From the NCBI GenBank assembly GCA_033816765.1, contig CM066298.1, positions 1,922,001 through 1,986,000 of the forward strand: a stretch of 64,000 nucleotides of DNA, given 5' to 3'. Positions 43,826 through 56,114 of this stretch are shown here, piece after piece. Source of the stretch: Nothopassalora personata. Its lineage: Eukaryota > Ascomycota > Dothideomycetes > Mycosphaerellales > Mycosphaerellaceae. The translations under genes were made by a program, and so were the position numbers. Below the pieces are notes generated by a model. It did not search any database. It was given only the letters and a program-made list of their open reading frames with translations, and was not told the origin of the DNA. How positions within the stretch are numbered: the stretch's first letter is position 1; every line of letters begins with the position of its first letter.

Positions 43826-46800
43826 ATGGATACGGCTACATCACTAGAAAAACTTAGTACCTTTGCCGACATAGGTAGAGGCTACGAACAGCCTATAAAC
43901 TCTACGAAAATGGAAGGGGTCTATAGGGATTCTATCCCTTATAAGGGGATGGAAGAATCGGAGGAAGGGGAAACACCTAAATCTAGTAAAGAAGGGAGAA
44001 GCGCAACTAACGCCGCTAAATTAGGTATAGGTGTAGGAACGAACAGTATAATTGGAATAGATGCTATAACTGCCCTCTTTAGACGATTAGTAGTAGTAAT
44101 AGAAAACGCTAGCCCTCGCTTTCTATCTCTAGGAGGTGCTAAGAATCTGTTCTTTAATAGTACTAATACTACTAAGTTCTAGGAGCGGTTTAGTGAACTA
44201 ATAGACTAGTATCCGCCTCGGGTATCTATTAAGAAGGATAATTTCTAGGGTAGGTTTAAGCGCAATTACGAAACTACTATCCGGCGTATAGTTATAAGAC
44301 TACCTAGGTAGCTTACTAATAAGGCACGTTTTAGGAGGGCGTTCTTATTAGAGTTCTTAAGGTTTAACGCCTACTCAATGTTAGGGAGTCGGGAATATCT
44401 TAAGGAGATTATTAGGGCGTAGTAAGGTAAGAGGCCTAAAGAATAGGATATAAAGGAATTCATCCGCCTATTTGTATCCTTAAGTAACCTAATTGAACCT
44501 AAGGATTTAGATAATAGCTCCCGGAGTCGCCTCCTCCTTTAGGGATTGCTAGAGGTAGTCGCGAAAGCGGTCTATAAGGCTTACGGGCTTTACCTAAAGT
44601 AACCTAAGAAGTTTAGGGACTTTTAGAGGATCCTCGATAAAGCTGCTAGTATCGTAGATAGTAAGGAGGGATAGAAAGCTATACATATAGATTTCCCTCT
44701 TACTTTACCTTAGCTACACCGCTTAGTCGTAAAGTAAATGCCGCGCCTTAAGCCTAAGATTAACACGCTTAAGAAGGCTACTTCTAGGACTGTTGTTAAT
44801 AATAACCTTATCTAGCAGGTAGCTAAAATAAGCATACGTGCGTACTAGCGCGGTCGCGTCGCGGACGCGGGTGCCTTCTACCCGAGCGAGAATTAACGCT
44901 CTATATAACCGGAGAGGCCCGACCTAGACACTAAACTACAGGTTTACGCAATGTAGCGTCCCCTATCGTAGAATCGCGAGCAGTCTAAAGCGATAGATGG
45001 CTGTTGCTACAACTGTAGCAGTTCGAAGCACTAGGCTAGTGATTATAGGGCGATAAGGTCCTTAATATCCCGGGGCTACGTATACCTCGCCCCGAACAAC
45101 TAGTAGTATCTAGGGAAAGAAGGCGATCCGCGTCCTACTAAGTTCAACTTTCGGAGGGACTATAGTAAACCGAAACTGCTCTATATGCTCCCTCTACTCG
45201 AAGAACATTATAGGCCGATCGAGTTTAATAACTAGTATGAGATTTCTGCACTACGTAAGTAATAGATAGGTAGGGACTATACTAGGGTAATAAAGGTACG
45301 CCTCCTAATTATTCTAAGCCCCCTCCTAACTTTAGGCATTTAATAGAGTATAGCCCTTAGGACGTACAGTCTAGCTAAACGGAGAAGGCTACTAGTATAT
45401 ATTAGGTCTTATTCGGAGAAAGTGAAGTAGAGTAGGCGGTCGACTTAGGCGAGCTTAACGAGGTATCTGCCTATCCTGTACAGTCTAATAAAGTGAAAGG
45501 GAAGGCACCCGTAGGCATTCTAAAGAATCCGTACCCGAGGACCCGGTCCTTAGCCTAGGATCTACGAGCCCGAGCTAAGGCTACTAAGAAAGTTCGCCTA
45601 TAATTGGAACAGGAGATCCGGTAAGCTAAGATTAACTAGTAGGAGGTTGAAATAATTAACGAAGTTAGTGCTTAAATAAGCGAAACTTAATTATTAGCTA
45701 AATCCGGGGTAACCCTAGGAAGGGGAAATAATGCCTAAGTAAATAGACTAGGGAACGATGCTAATGAAAGACTACCTAAGGATATACCTATTAGTCCCGT
45801 AAACGCCCCCTTTGCATAAAGGAAGCGTATATAGAATGCTAAGACTATAAGGATTAATAACTACGTCCGACAATATAGTTTAGCTAGTAATGGCCCGGTT
45901 ACAAAGGAAGAGGGTATTATCTACTAGATTAATTAGATCCTCTAGATAACGTTTCCTAATGTGAACGCCTAAGATTAGTTTCGATATAGTCGCTAGTTCG
46001 AGGCTGCCCTCTTCGGTCGCGTTGCTAACACCCCCGCTCTTTAGGAGAAGCTCGCTATAGTGCGACGCCTTATAGGAAAGAACCCTAAGGTTCGTACTAG
46101 ATAAGTAGTTACCTATAAAGATAAACCTAAGTATAATAAGGAGGTCTTCCGCGAAGATAGTTAGGCCTAGTATGTCGGAGTATATTTAACTATACTTTGC
46201 TCTAAAGGTGCGGTCCCTACTACTAAGCTTTATAAGGACGTTAAGAAAATCGGGCTCTCTAGTGTCCTTAACAACTTTACTATAGTCCCTAGTCCTTAGG
46301 TAGTAGCGGAGTTCGGGATAAACAAGAACTAGATTAGGTACCTAATTAACGAGGGTTCCGAGGTAAATATTATCGGCTAGAGGAACGCTTATAGATTTAG
46401 GTTACCGGTAATGTCGAGTACTTAGCTTACCTTTCGAGGTACTAGATTGATTGATTGATTTGAACTAGATTAGGTGCCTAATTAATAAGGGTTCCGAGGT
46501 AAATATTATCGGCTAGAGGAACGCTTATAGGTTTAGGTTACCGGTAATGTCGAGTGCTTAGCTTATCTTTCGAGGTACTAGAGGGCGGGCCCAGTTTAAA
46601 GGTGTTATAGGCAATTTAGATGTTTAGGTATTTAGGGTTTACTACTAAGTAGACATATTCATCTCCTCGGATCTAAACTCACTAACAATCCTAGGACGCC
46701 CGTAGGCCCGTAAGGTGCGGCTTACTGCCCGTAACTGCGATAATGGTTTATAGGAGGGGACTATTACTAGCCGCAAAGGTGAAAGTGTCATGTTTACTAC

Positions 46801-46963
46801 CCTAGTTAGCTCGGATAGGTACAAGACCCTTTAAGAACTATTAAAAGCGTCGGGAAATGGAAGGGTAGGTTAAGTTACGGCGCTTAACCTACCGACTTGC
46901 TAAAGCCGGATTTAATAAAATTAGTAAGGTTCTCGCACTATCTCGGAGGAACCTCGGACTTTG
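43826..46963 (+). pseudogene. gag-protease region of the Gypsy element (degraded)
   Basis: The frame opens with MDTATSLEKLSTFADIGRGY and stays open for 118 codons before the first RIP stop. A zinc knuckle is recognisable at about 45005-45050 (CYNCSSSKH followed by a stop and ASDY, where Trp and Cys were mutated). A retropepsin-like part (LINEGSEVNIIG, from an original DTG/DSG-type site) lies at about 46340-46390. The protease region is interrupted by a 121-bp duplication around a TTGA-repeat tract. The long gag, about 2 kb, is unusual. Confidence 0.75.
46326..46582 (+). repeat. 121-bp direct duplication around a TTGA-repeat tail
   Basis: Two 121-bp copies (46326-46446 and 46462-46582) flank 15 bp made of TTGA repeats (46447-46461). 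The copies differ by several C/T and A/G changes, so the duplication is older than, or contemporary with, RIP. The spacer equals the simple-sequence tail of the elements at 3113 and 58215. Confidence 0.88.
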
Positions 46964-46989
46964 ATTTACCGGTCCCGGGACCAGTAAAT
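46964..46989. repeat. palindrome between protease and reverse transcriptase
   Basis: One mismatch from the perfect 26-bp palindrome at 2211. It is followed about 35 bp downstream by ACCACAAC, a motif also found downstream of the LTR palindromes, then by two 17-bp repeats ACGACG.ATCTATAGGA (47027-47060). Confidence 0.85.
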
Positions 46990-47099
46990 AGCTATAGTAA
47001 GGAAACCGGATACCACCACAACACGACGCATCTATAGGAAGACACGACGTATCTATAGGAACCCGGTAAGGCTCTAACGCCTAGTAACCATTTAGCTCA

Positions 47100-50000
47100 C
47101 TTATTAGGATTACTTAGGACTGCTAGAGTAAAGGAACGAGTTGTAGAAATTAGAATAGGCGCGTTTAAGGGAGATTCTATTACTAACGTTTATTTAGTTT
47201 AAGGGGATTAGCCTTCCGAGATCCTAAGGCAATCTACATTAAATGCTTAGGCACGGAAGCAATAGGTAGGCTAACATATAGCTAACATTAGAATGCCGTA
47301 GGTCTTCACGATGTATAAGCGTAAGGCGGATAAGAAGAAGCTAGTAGACGCGAGCGTTTACGAACGCCTAGAATCACGAGTTAAGGGAGATATAGAATAG
47401 AAGCGTAGGGTACTATACCTAGAATCTAAGATGCCTAAAGGACAAGGTCCGTTCGATAGGAAGTACTTAACTAAGAAATTCTTAAGTATTGAGCGAGGTA
47501 GCCGAATTACTCTAGAACGACTTACCTTAATTAAGGTTAGCATTAAGCTATTGCTAATGGAAAGGGCCTTATTCGATGAGATGCTCTACAACCGGGAGGC
47601 AGTCCTTACTTAGGATTTTAGTTACATAAGGTAAATTAGGCACGACGTTATACTACCTTAGAAGATTAACACGGTCCCTTATAGGCTATAGTAGGCACGT
47701 CCTATCCGATTGCACCTAAGTCTTAGGGCGATAGTTAAACGCATAATTAGAGCCCGGATTAAGAACAACATCCTAGAATACTTATAAGGGGCATATTCTA
47801 ATAGCTAGTTCCTAGTCGTAAAGAAGGTTAATACCTCTAGAAGCGATATGCCATATCGGTTAATTAACTTAGCTATGCTCCTAAATGAGGTTACTATGCG
47901 CGATGCTAACATTCCACCGGACACGGATAGCTTCTTAGAGAATTTTGCCGGGTGCTAAGTCGCTTTACTTATAGACCTATTTTCAGGTTATAATTAGATC
48001 ACTTTAGATAAGTCCTACCGGGACTTAACAGCCTTTATAACCTCTCTTAGCCTAGTACGCAACACGACTCTACCTTAAGGAGCTACTAATTCAGTTACTT
48101 AGTTCGTGCGTGCGGTAATAAAGATTCTACTTAATTATATCTCGCATCGAGCGAAGCCGTTTCTCGATAACATCGGTATTAAGGGACTAACTAAGGATTA
48201 TAGGAATATAGAAGTAGAGCCTAGGTTAAGGAAATAGGTCGTTAAGCACATTGTTTCCCTAGATCTAGTTCTTACTAATCTAGAAAGAGCTAGTGCGGTA
48301 GTTGCTAGAGGCAAATCCCAATGGTTATACGAGAAGCTTAAGATTGTTAGGTACGTTACTAGCCCGGATAGTCGCTATCCTAACCTAAAGGTTATAGCTA
48401 AGATCCTAGATTAGCCTACGCCTACCTATATTAAGGAGGTCCGCACCTATGTAGGGCTATATGTGTACTTCCGGATATAGATTCCCTAGTTCGTTATTAT
48501 CGCTCGACTAATATATAAGCTACTAAAGAAGGACGCCGAGTTTACCTAGATAGAAAATGAGCAGTTCTTAAAAGAAGAGGTTGCTAGATATCTTATGTAG
48601 GCTCTAGCCTTAGTTACTCTCTACTACTTACCTAGTGCTAGGTCCATCTTTATCTTAGTTAATGCTAGCGGCACTAGATAGGGATGTATCGTTTCTTAAG
48701 AATTAATAGACAGTACCCGACGGCGTCACCCGGTGCGGTATAAGAGCGGAATCTAGAACGCGTTAGAATCTAGATATAATGCTAGTAAGCGGGAATGCCT
48801 TAGGGTCCTAAAGGGGCTTAAGAAGATCTAGAGATATATCACTAGCGTTGATTTTGTCCTTAAGATTAATGCTAAGACACTTATATAGTAGCTTAACCGG
48901 CCGGCTTCGGACCTACCGAACTCAGCAATAGCCCGGTAGGTCGCGTAGATTAGGTTGTTTACGTTCGAAGTGAAGCACGTTACGGGGACTAGGTACACTA
49001 GCCTAGATGCCCTATCTCGTAGGCCCTCTACACCTTAGGAACCTAGGGAAGCTAACGAAGACGAAGTCGACTGGATAATTAATAATAAGCTATTCGGGTA
49101 CCCGGAGCCGGTCGACACCTATCTAGTTAAAATCTAGAAAACACGATATCTCGGGGACTAATATTCTAAGGGCTCTTAGCAGCTTACTTAGGTTATAGAA
49201 ATTAGGACCCGGCCTAATAGTGTTACCCGTACTAAGTACCGACGGCTAGTAAAGAAGAGCGTTAACTTCTTTATCCGAGACTAATTGCTATTCTTCTAGA
49301 AGCGCCGAGGAGTACCGTTACAACTTATAATTAACGATAATAAGGCTTAGAAGGAGATCGTTATAGAATGCTATAAAAGACACGGTTATCGTAGCGCTAA
49401 GGTCGTGTATAACCTTATTTCCGATCGGTATTACTAGGACGGGTGCTTCGCCGATGTCTCTACGTAGGTTCGAAGTTATGCTCCCTATAGGTTTCGCGAA
49501 GGTAACTAGCGCGCTAGTGAGCTTCACTTATCGAGCCCTTAGGTTATTAGTGAGAAGTGGTACTCGGACCCCGTCTAGGTGCATAAAAATGGATACCTCC
49601 TAGTTACGCGCGAAGCACTTAGTAACTAGATCGAGGCTAGAGTAACGAGGGCACCTCCTAGCTCTAAGACGGTTACTAAGTTTCTATACGAAGATGTCTT
49701 CTATAGGCACGGCTACTATGCTAAAATTGTACTTAATAACGCTACGGTTTATACGGCTAAGGTTAAGCGGTTACTCGTAGGACTTAGTGTTCGAAGGATC
49801 TAAATATTACCGTACTATCCGTAGTCTAATACTCTAGTTGAGGTTAGGCACCGTCCGATTCTTATAGCGTTAGTAAAGCTCATAAGGAACACATACCGCG
49901 GATAGGAGCAATAGGTACCCGCTATGTTATAGGCTAATAGGACCACGACCTGTCGCACTACTAGAATAACGCTAGCTTAGGTCCTATATAGCTATCGCAC

Positions 50001-50300
50001 GATTCTACTAATTAAGGTTAAGTACCCGACGTAGGCGAATTACTAATAGGGATCGGTAAGAACGACTAAGGACCTACTTACTATACGTGCGCGTTAACTC
50101 TAGGCTCGAGACCTTAGTTTAGAAGAGCTACATGCTCGAAGGAAGCGACTAAGGGAACTTAGTAAGGACTACTTTAATTCTTACCGGAATGTTTACTCTA
50201 TTAGTTTCTTGAAAGGCGACCTTATTATAAGATTCGATAAGCTATATAAGGATGACTTCTTACGTAAGATCGGTTACCAATAGTAAGGTCTATATCGGGT
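47100..50300 (+). pseudogene. reverse transcriptase, RNase H and integrase of the Gypsy element (degraded)
   Basis: With TAG/TAA read as former Trp or Gln codons, a continuous pol is visible. Landmarks are LLIDLFSGYNQITLDKSYRD (reverse transcriptase, about 47965-48030) and LPQGATNSV (about 48070). RNase H has VNASGTRQGCIVSQ and YNASKREC then LIQQLNRPASDLP, ending DALSRRP (about 48660-49035). Integrase has RHGYYAKIVLNNATVY and YYPQSN (about 49700-49835). Domain order is that of Gypsy. The same region in the left copy is at 1-1700 and is more mutated. Confidence 0.88.
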
Positions 50301-50306
50301 GTCTAG

Positions 50307-50444
50307 ACTTGATGCTGGCTGGCTGTGTCCCAGCAGTTCTTTGGATGCCAAGCCACTAGCGCGCTTTCTTGCACTTTCTTATAGCTAGCTGTTCTTCGCA
50401 TTCTCGTAGATCCTTCTCAATACATCAATCTACTCACATTATCT
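50307..50444. mobile_element. 138-bp unmutated insertion with 5-bp direct repeats
   Basis: The left Gypsy copy is continuous at this point (1708-1720), whereas the right copy has 138 bp between two TCTAG repeats (50302-50306 and 50445-50449). The insert is not RIP-mutated. It has no clear terminal inverted repeats and no coding capacity. It could be a short non-autonomous element or a fragment of a solo LTR. Confidence 0.65.
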
Positions 50445-50945
50445 TCTAGTGTCTCTAGGGAATTTAGTACCTATATTCTTAAGGAACTTAATAGCACGCT
50501 AATGAAGGGTGTTTAGGTACGGGAAAACCTTAAGCTAGTTCTAGAGCTTCGCCCGGATAACATAGGAGTACTAGGCCTAGATAATAGGATCGATCTCGTA
50601 ATAGGGGAGGGAGAAGTCGCTAATAGCGAAGACAGTAGTAATTTAAACGAGATCGAGCCTATCGCCGACGAAGACGTACTACCTATAGGAGTTAACAAAA
50701 AGGGATCGTATCCTAAACCGGAATCTAAGAAGCTATAGGTTAGGCCTTATAACCTTTCTATAGCCGAAATTTCATAGTTTAGTAGGATCGAGGCTAAGAA
50801 CTAATTAGTTAGTAATAGCGTACGGAGTTCACTTCCCTTAGGCATGTGTTGCACATGCCCTTCAGTTTATTAAGCCGATTCGGTTATCTAGACTTCACTT
50901 TATAGGGTGTTCTTACCTTAGTTAGACCTTAGTTAGTAGAGTTAC

Positions 50946-50971
50946 ATTTACCGGTCCAGGGACCGGTAAAT
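50946..50971. repeat. palindrome between integrase and third frame
   Basis: The counterpart of 2211-2236 with one central change (CCAGGG instead of CCCGGG). An E-box-like TCACGTGA follows within 10 bp, as CACGTGA also precedes the LTR palindromes. Confidence 0.88.
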
Positions 50972-51336
50972 CGGATCACGTGATAGCGTAGTATGCCTCT
51001 ACCGAATGCTTACCTAGGTAGTTACTAGTACTGGTTTTCGGTTACATATAGGGTTATCGGACCTTTAGTATAACCTTAATAGCACTACTCTTACCACTTA
51101 TAAGACCGGTCTCGGCGCTATTGCCTTATAACGGTTATAGGGACATACGCTAAGAGGCATACTTAAGCGCAGCTCTCTACCTACTACTTTCTCTCCTTTT
51201 CTTTAAATACTAACACTATCACTAGAGCTACTAACACATCCATCTACTACTACTACACACATTAGACCGTTCTTTAGCCTCTCTCTCTTTACGACCTTAG
51301 CCTTCTTTAAAGCCCCTACCCCGATACTAAGCTTTT

Positions 51337-54300
51337 AAAGCTTACTAACACTCCGGAGTGGCACTACGAGATAGCTAGCTCTTACGATCTTACTAATAGC
51401 GAATCCTAGTTATTATAGCTTCGGCTAGTCTATCGTTACGCCCGGCTAGCTCGAGTACAGCGCTTACTAGTACTGTTACTAGGCTTACCCGCCTACCTTG
51501 GACCTTGTTCGAGTCTCTTCGCCTACCCGACAACGTTAAACATGTCCTTACTAACACGAATACGCCGAAGTCCGCCGCTAATGTCATGTTCCGAGAGCTT
51601 AGTCCTTAGAAGCGGGTTAAGGTGTTAAAGGACTTCTATAAGGGCTTCGAGAAGGTGTTCGAAGACTACTCCGTCTAGGTTAACCTATTTTTCGAGGAAG
51701 TTAAGAGCGGTATGGGTAAGAGCTACTAGGATGAATTCCTTAGTAATAAAAAGCTCGATGTCTTGTTTCCTATCGTCGGTAAGATTCGTAAGACCGGTTT
51801 AGAGATTCGTAACCGAGAGAAGACTCTTCGAGCTACGCTTACCCGCTACTAGCTATAGTAGATAGATAATAAGATTCTTAATCGACGCGTCATCTCCGAG
51901 CTTTACAGTACTAATAGCGGGCGCCGCTAGTTTATAGCCTTCATTAATAAGTACCTAGACTATAGTAGGGCTATTAGTAGAATTTAGAGGGCATTAATCT
52001 AGCGTATAAGGATCGGCCGCAAGGGCATAGATCGTAAGCGAATTCTAGAGCCTAGTAATCTTACCCGGTGCGATAGGAAGGCTAAAGCACGTAGCATTAA
52101 TCCGTAGTCGGCTAAGAGTAGGGAGATTATTAGAAGACACCGCCTAGCCGTCTATAAGGATAGCCTCCTATACTTTATAGAGGGTACTATTACTAAGAAG
52201 TCCGCGTGCCTAGAGGACAGCATAGATTAACCTAGACTATCTAGTTAGTAATAGCCTTAGCCACGTTAGCTATTACCGGGTAGTAAAGGCAAAGGACGTG
52301 TAAAGAGTACTACGCTAACTCTACTAGCCTCTACCTAGCCTACAGTCCTATCGAGAGGCGGTCGTAAGTCGAGTCGACTTAAGTAGCTCCGTATAGGCGA
52401 GAGTATAGGTGAGGGCATAACTACGCCTACTCGATCCTCGCCTAACCGAACGCTAGACGGCGCACCTATACGCGAAGGTAGTCCGCTAGGTATACCGGTT
52501 AGCACCCTACGATCCACTCCGGCCCTAACTAAGAATAGTAATCCGATACTTACTATGTTACCTTCGGCTATAATTAGGGATGTATTAGTCTTTAAAGATT
52601 AGATCCTATAAGAAGACGAGGCCCTCCGGATTAAGCGCGCTAACTGCACCTATAATGAGCGGTACTATAGTATTAAGTTTAGAAACTCGATTAATGTAGA
52701 TAGTATTAACTAGCTACCTAAGCACCGGATAGCGGGCCTTAAGATACTCGAATATACTGTCTCGGACGTTCTTAAGAGGGATAGTAAGGTTAGCGCTATA
52801 ATGTACGATTAGCATGTTCGAGATTTCTACTATAAGGCCCTCTACTTCGTTACGAATCCCGGTATTACCGCTAATACCCTATGTGAGCGCGCGCTTAAGG
52901 TCTAAGACTAGCTCTTTAAAGGCAAGAGTTTTTTAGCTATTAAGGTAAAGAATAGGTCGTGGTTTTGCCCTAATAAGCATAGTTAGAAGACTGTTAACCC
53001 GCTTAGCTACCTCCGCGTTCGAGGTAAAGTCGGCACTACGAGTAGCATCGTTACGTATACTAACTATAACTAGATCCTCGACAAATTTAGCATCGATAAA
53101 GCTAACTAAGCCGATCTTAATAGTACCGGTACCTATATTAATAGTAACATACTATACTAGTATAATAACGCTAAACTAGCGCCGCGGGTTAAAACAGTTA
53201 GAGAGATAATAAGTCGAGAATTTGACGTGTACCGATAGCACCTACGAGAATTGAATAAGGTTAGTAACGGCGGCGTCTACTAGAATATGTAGTATACTCT
53301 AAGCTAATAGATCATACGATAAGACCCCGGGCTGTAGCTCTTATAAGTAGCTCTACACCCTTAACACTACACTCGGTTTATCTCCTTCCCTAGGCCTACG
53401 ATTTTTAGCTTTAATAGGGCTTATTAGGGGGGTAACGCGAACACTATAGTGCAGTATGCTAGGGTCGACTTAAACCTCGAAATTAAAAACTACTAGACTA
53501 GTAACTAGCTTAATATGCTGTACTCTCTTAACTTAGAGGGCACTAGTAGGCCGGAGTTTTTACACGGTTTTCATAAGTAAGGGAATGCTAGAGAGTTCAT
53601 CTAGTAGTACTAGACTAACGACTGTATAGAAGACGGCCGATTTAAGCGTTTCTTCTCGGTTAGGGTCTAGAATTACCTAAGCAAGAATAGCATTAGCTAG
53701 TTTAGAGAGGACCTAAGCGCTAGGCAAATGCGGGTAACCACTATAGGCGTTCTAATAAGGCAGGCCGTACATAAGAGGACGCTACGTTAGATTAACCCTT
53801 ACTTTATCGAGATCCGCGACGATAACTATCTTAAACTCTAGAGAAGCTAGAGCATGCACTAGGTAATAGACCTCTATCGTAACTTTAAGACGCTAAGTGA
53901 GAGCGCTGTAGGGTTTAAGTATCGACGCCTAGTACCCGGCTATCCTTTTCCTACGGCCGTACACCTTAGTAGCATCAGCCCTCTATCCGATGCCCTAGCG
54001 GGTTTGAAGTCTTAGAACGATAACGAAGTCATCCTTAATGCTAGAAGGTGGCTTAATGCTACGGTCCGCCTAGACTCGGAGCTGTTTAATAAGAAGATGC
54101 ATAATTAGCGCGTCCGAGCTGTAAAATTGATAGACAAGCAGCCTAGCTTAGTTACTACTCTCGAGTAGATGTGCTTTATAAGCGAAGGGCGTAATAAGAG
54201 TTTCTTCCGTAACTACTATAGGAACTTCACTAGCTAGCTACTTAGGGATGCGTCTAGTAAGACTAGTATTAGCCACGATAACGAGTGGGTCTAGACAAAG

Positions 54301-54560
54301 GAGTTGTGTAAGAATGAGTAGAACTAAGTAGTTAGTACGGGTTTATAGGCTCCTAGTTTCTAGTTAATTTCCGGCTATAGCTGTAGCCTATAGGATTCTA
54401 GTTCTAATTCTAGTTCTGATTCTAGTTCTAATTCTTCGGGTATAGGTACTTCTAGTCCTTAGATCTTACTTGTTTCTTACAGTTACTTATCTTCCCTTAA
54501 CTCACCTTCTAGCTACGCGGTGGACTCGTCTTTAGATTTATTAGGTTACTAGTACTAACG
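51337..54560 (+). pseudogene. third reading frame of the Gypsy element, unknown product
   Basis: A single frame runs for about 3.2 kb downstream of integrase with interruptions that are only TAG or TAA (I noticed no TGA), which is the pattern of a coding frame hit by RIP. It is conserved in the left copy (about 2620-5800, minus the deleted part). Early residues read TPKSAANVMFRELSP then KRVKVLKDFYKGFEKVFED; later parts read RQMRVTTIGVLIRQAV and NPYFIEIRDDNYLKL. The end has a Ser/Asn repeat (about 54391-54440). I recognise no envelope, chromodomain or integrase motif. A CT-rich leader and the palindrome precede it. Its function is unknown. Confidence 0.6.
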
Positions 54561-54921
54561 CTTACTTGTCTTATGAGTGGCGTTTACGTTATTCGACCAT
54601 CTAGCCCGCTCAATTAATACTGACATAGCTGTCAATTCCCTCGCCAGTTTCGTAGTATGCGTTAGTACAGTACGACGGATGCAAGTCGTGGTTATTAACG
54701 TTATTATTACGGTCTCTATTAGAAGGATCCTTTCGATCTTTATAAACTGTCGCTAGTAGGCCCTAGGACTGCCTAACATCTTATATGTTAAGCTAAATGG
54801 TAGGGTAAGCTACTATGCTACTATAAGACCACCTTAGCTTATAGCGACTAACTACGCTACCTGTAGTGCCCGGGCTTACTACTTTAGAACCTAAGGACAG
54901 GTTCGTAATGGGGGAGGATAT

Positions 54922-55335
54922 ATTAACGACTAATTAGTTGTGTCGACCTTAGGTTTAGTTATGTCGACCTTAGGTTTAGTTATGTCGACCTTAGGTTTAG
55001 AGGGGGGGTCCCTTAGGTCTAACTTGCCCCAATTTCATTTAGGTTTAATTAGACATTTAGGTAAGCTAGCGGGACCTAGTATAGCTATTAAGATATATAC
55101 TACGTAGTTAAGCATTGTAAGCGTAGCATTAAGGTAACAATATAATTCATACCTCTCGAGTAGAGGGCATAGGGGTTTAGGTCCGCCAATCCTCTTGTTT
55201 TATCTAGCTACTACGCTACTCGTCACGTGACCTAATTTCACGGTCCCGGGACTGGCAAATACCTCTACTTACATAAGCGCCGCTCTACACCACTACAACT
55301 TAGACAGGCCTACATAGGGTAGTTAGTAGACATTA
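54922..55335 (+). repeat. 3' LTR of the Gypsy element
   Basis: It is 414 bp long with three copies of the 21-bp module and the palindrome at 55235-55260 (two changes). It ends in GACATTA followed by the target duplication CTAGT. Confidence 0.87.
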
Positions 55336-55766
55336 CTAGTTGTCTATAAAGATCTTAAAGGCTTAAGCTTTATAGTTAGTTATTTTCTAGGTTTTATAGA
55401 GTAGATTTCTTAACTACATTACTTCCCTACAGCATTTAGTTAAGGCCACATACTCTGCTTTAGTGCTTAATAGTACTATCTCCTTCTATAGGTTGGATTT
55501 CTAGATAACAGGACTTCTAGCTATTTTAACTAGGAGTCCTAAGGTAGATCTACCTATTGGATCTCTAGAGAAATTAGAGTCTATGTAGATCTCTAGCTTT
55601 AGGGATTGTATTTTTCTAAAGATTAGGCACTTGTTAATTGTTCTAGTAATGTATCTCTAAACACGCTTTGCTACAGCAATATGTTCTACTAAAGGATTAG
55701 CTAAGAATTTAGCTAAGTGGTTTGTTATATAGGAGATATCTAGCCTAGTCTAGTTAGCTAGGTACT

Positions 55767-56114
55767 TGTTAGGAACCGCTGTACGTTATCACAACTCGGG
55801 CTTGGATCTTTGCAGGGATGTCTCAATCAGTTATGAAGGTAGTGGTTCCAAACAGTATATGGTGTATACTTAAAATGAGTTGAGCACGAGGCTCCTATCT
55901 ACTCGTAAAGAAGCGTCGTCTATATAGTGCCATGTCTTGGCGTGATCTGTCCTGCTCTGCCCTGAGCGAGTCTGATCAACTGATCAAGAGTGATCAGGAC
56001 CGATCAGTCCTGATCGCTCTGTCACGTGACTCCCCAGGCATCCATGTCTGCAGCTTCGTCTGGTTTCCTGCTCCGTTGTCCAACCATTTGCACCGATAAC
56101 ACTGTTCCGTAACA
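55767..56114 (-). mobile_element. solo LTR, 348 bp, family 2, in Copia
   Basis: Read on the plus strand it starts TGTTAGGAACC and ends CCGTAACA and is flanked by the 5-bp repeats GTACT (55762-55766 and 56115-56119). It shares, in reverse orientation, the TATA-containing core and GATCAG-rich part with the LTR at 5397-5737, but the outer parts have diverged. It has no RIP signature, unlike the Copia host. Confidence 0.85.

Larger units (their letters stand above)
43130..55335 (+). mobile_element. complete 12.2-kb Gypsy LTR retrotransposon inside Copia
   Basis: LTRs are at 43130-43522 (393 bp) and 54922-55335 (414 bp); the 21-bp difference is one repeat unit. The target duplication CTAGT flanks the element (43125-43129 and 55336-55340), and it interrupts the RNase H region of Copia. 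A polypurine tract AATGGGGGAGGA precedes the 3' LTR. Order on the plus strand: leader with TTAAGG-like repeats, gag with a CCHC knuckle, aspartic protease, palindrome, reverse transcriptase, RNase H, integrase, palindrome, long third frame. The order RT, RH, IN identifies Metaviridae/Gypsy. RIP stops make it inactive, though less mutated than the left copy. Typical Gypsy elements are 5-8 kb, so this one is large. Confidence 0.92.
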
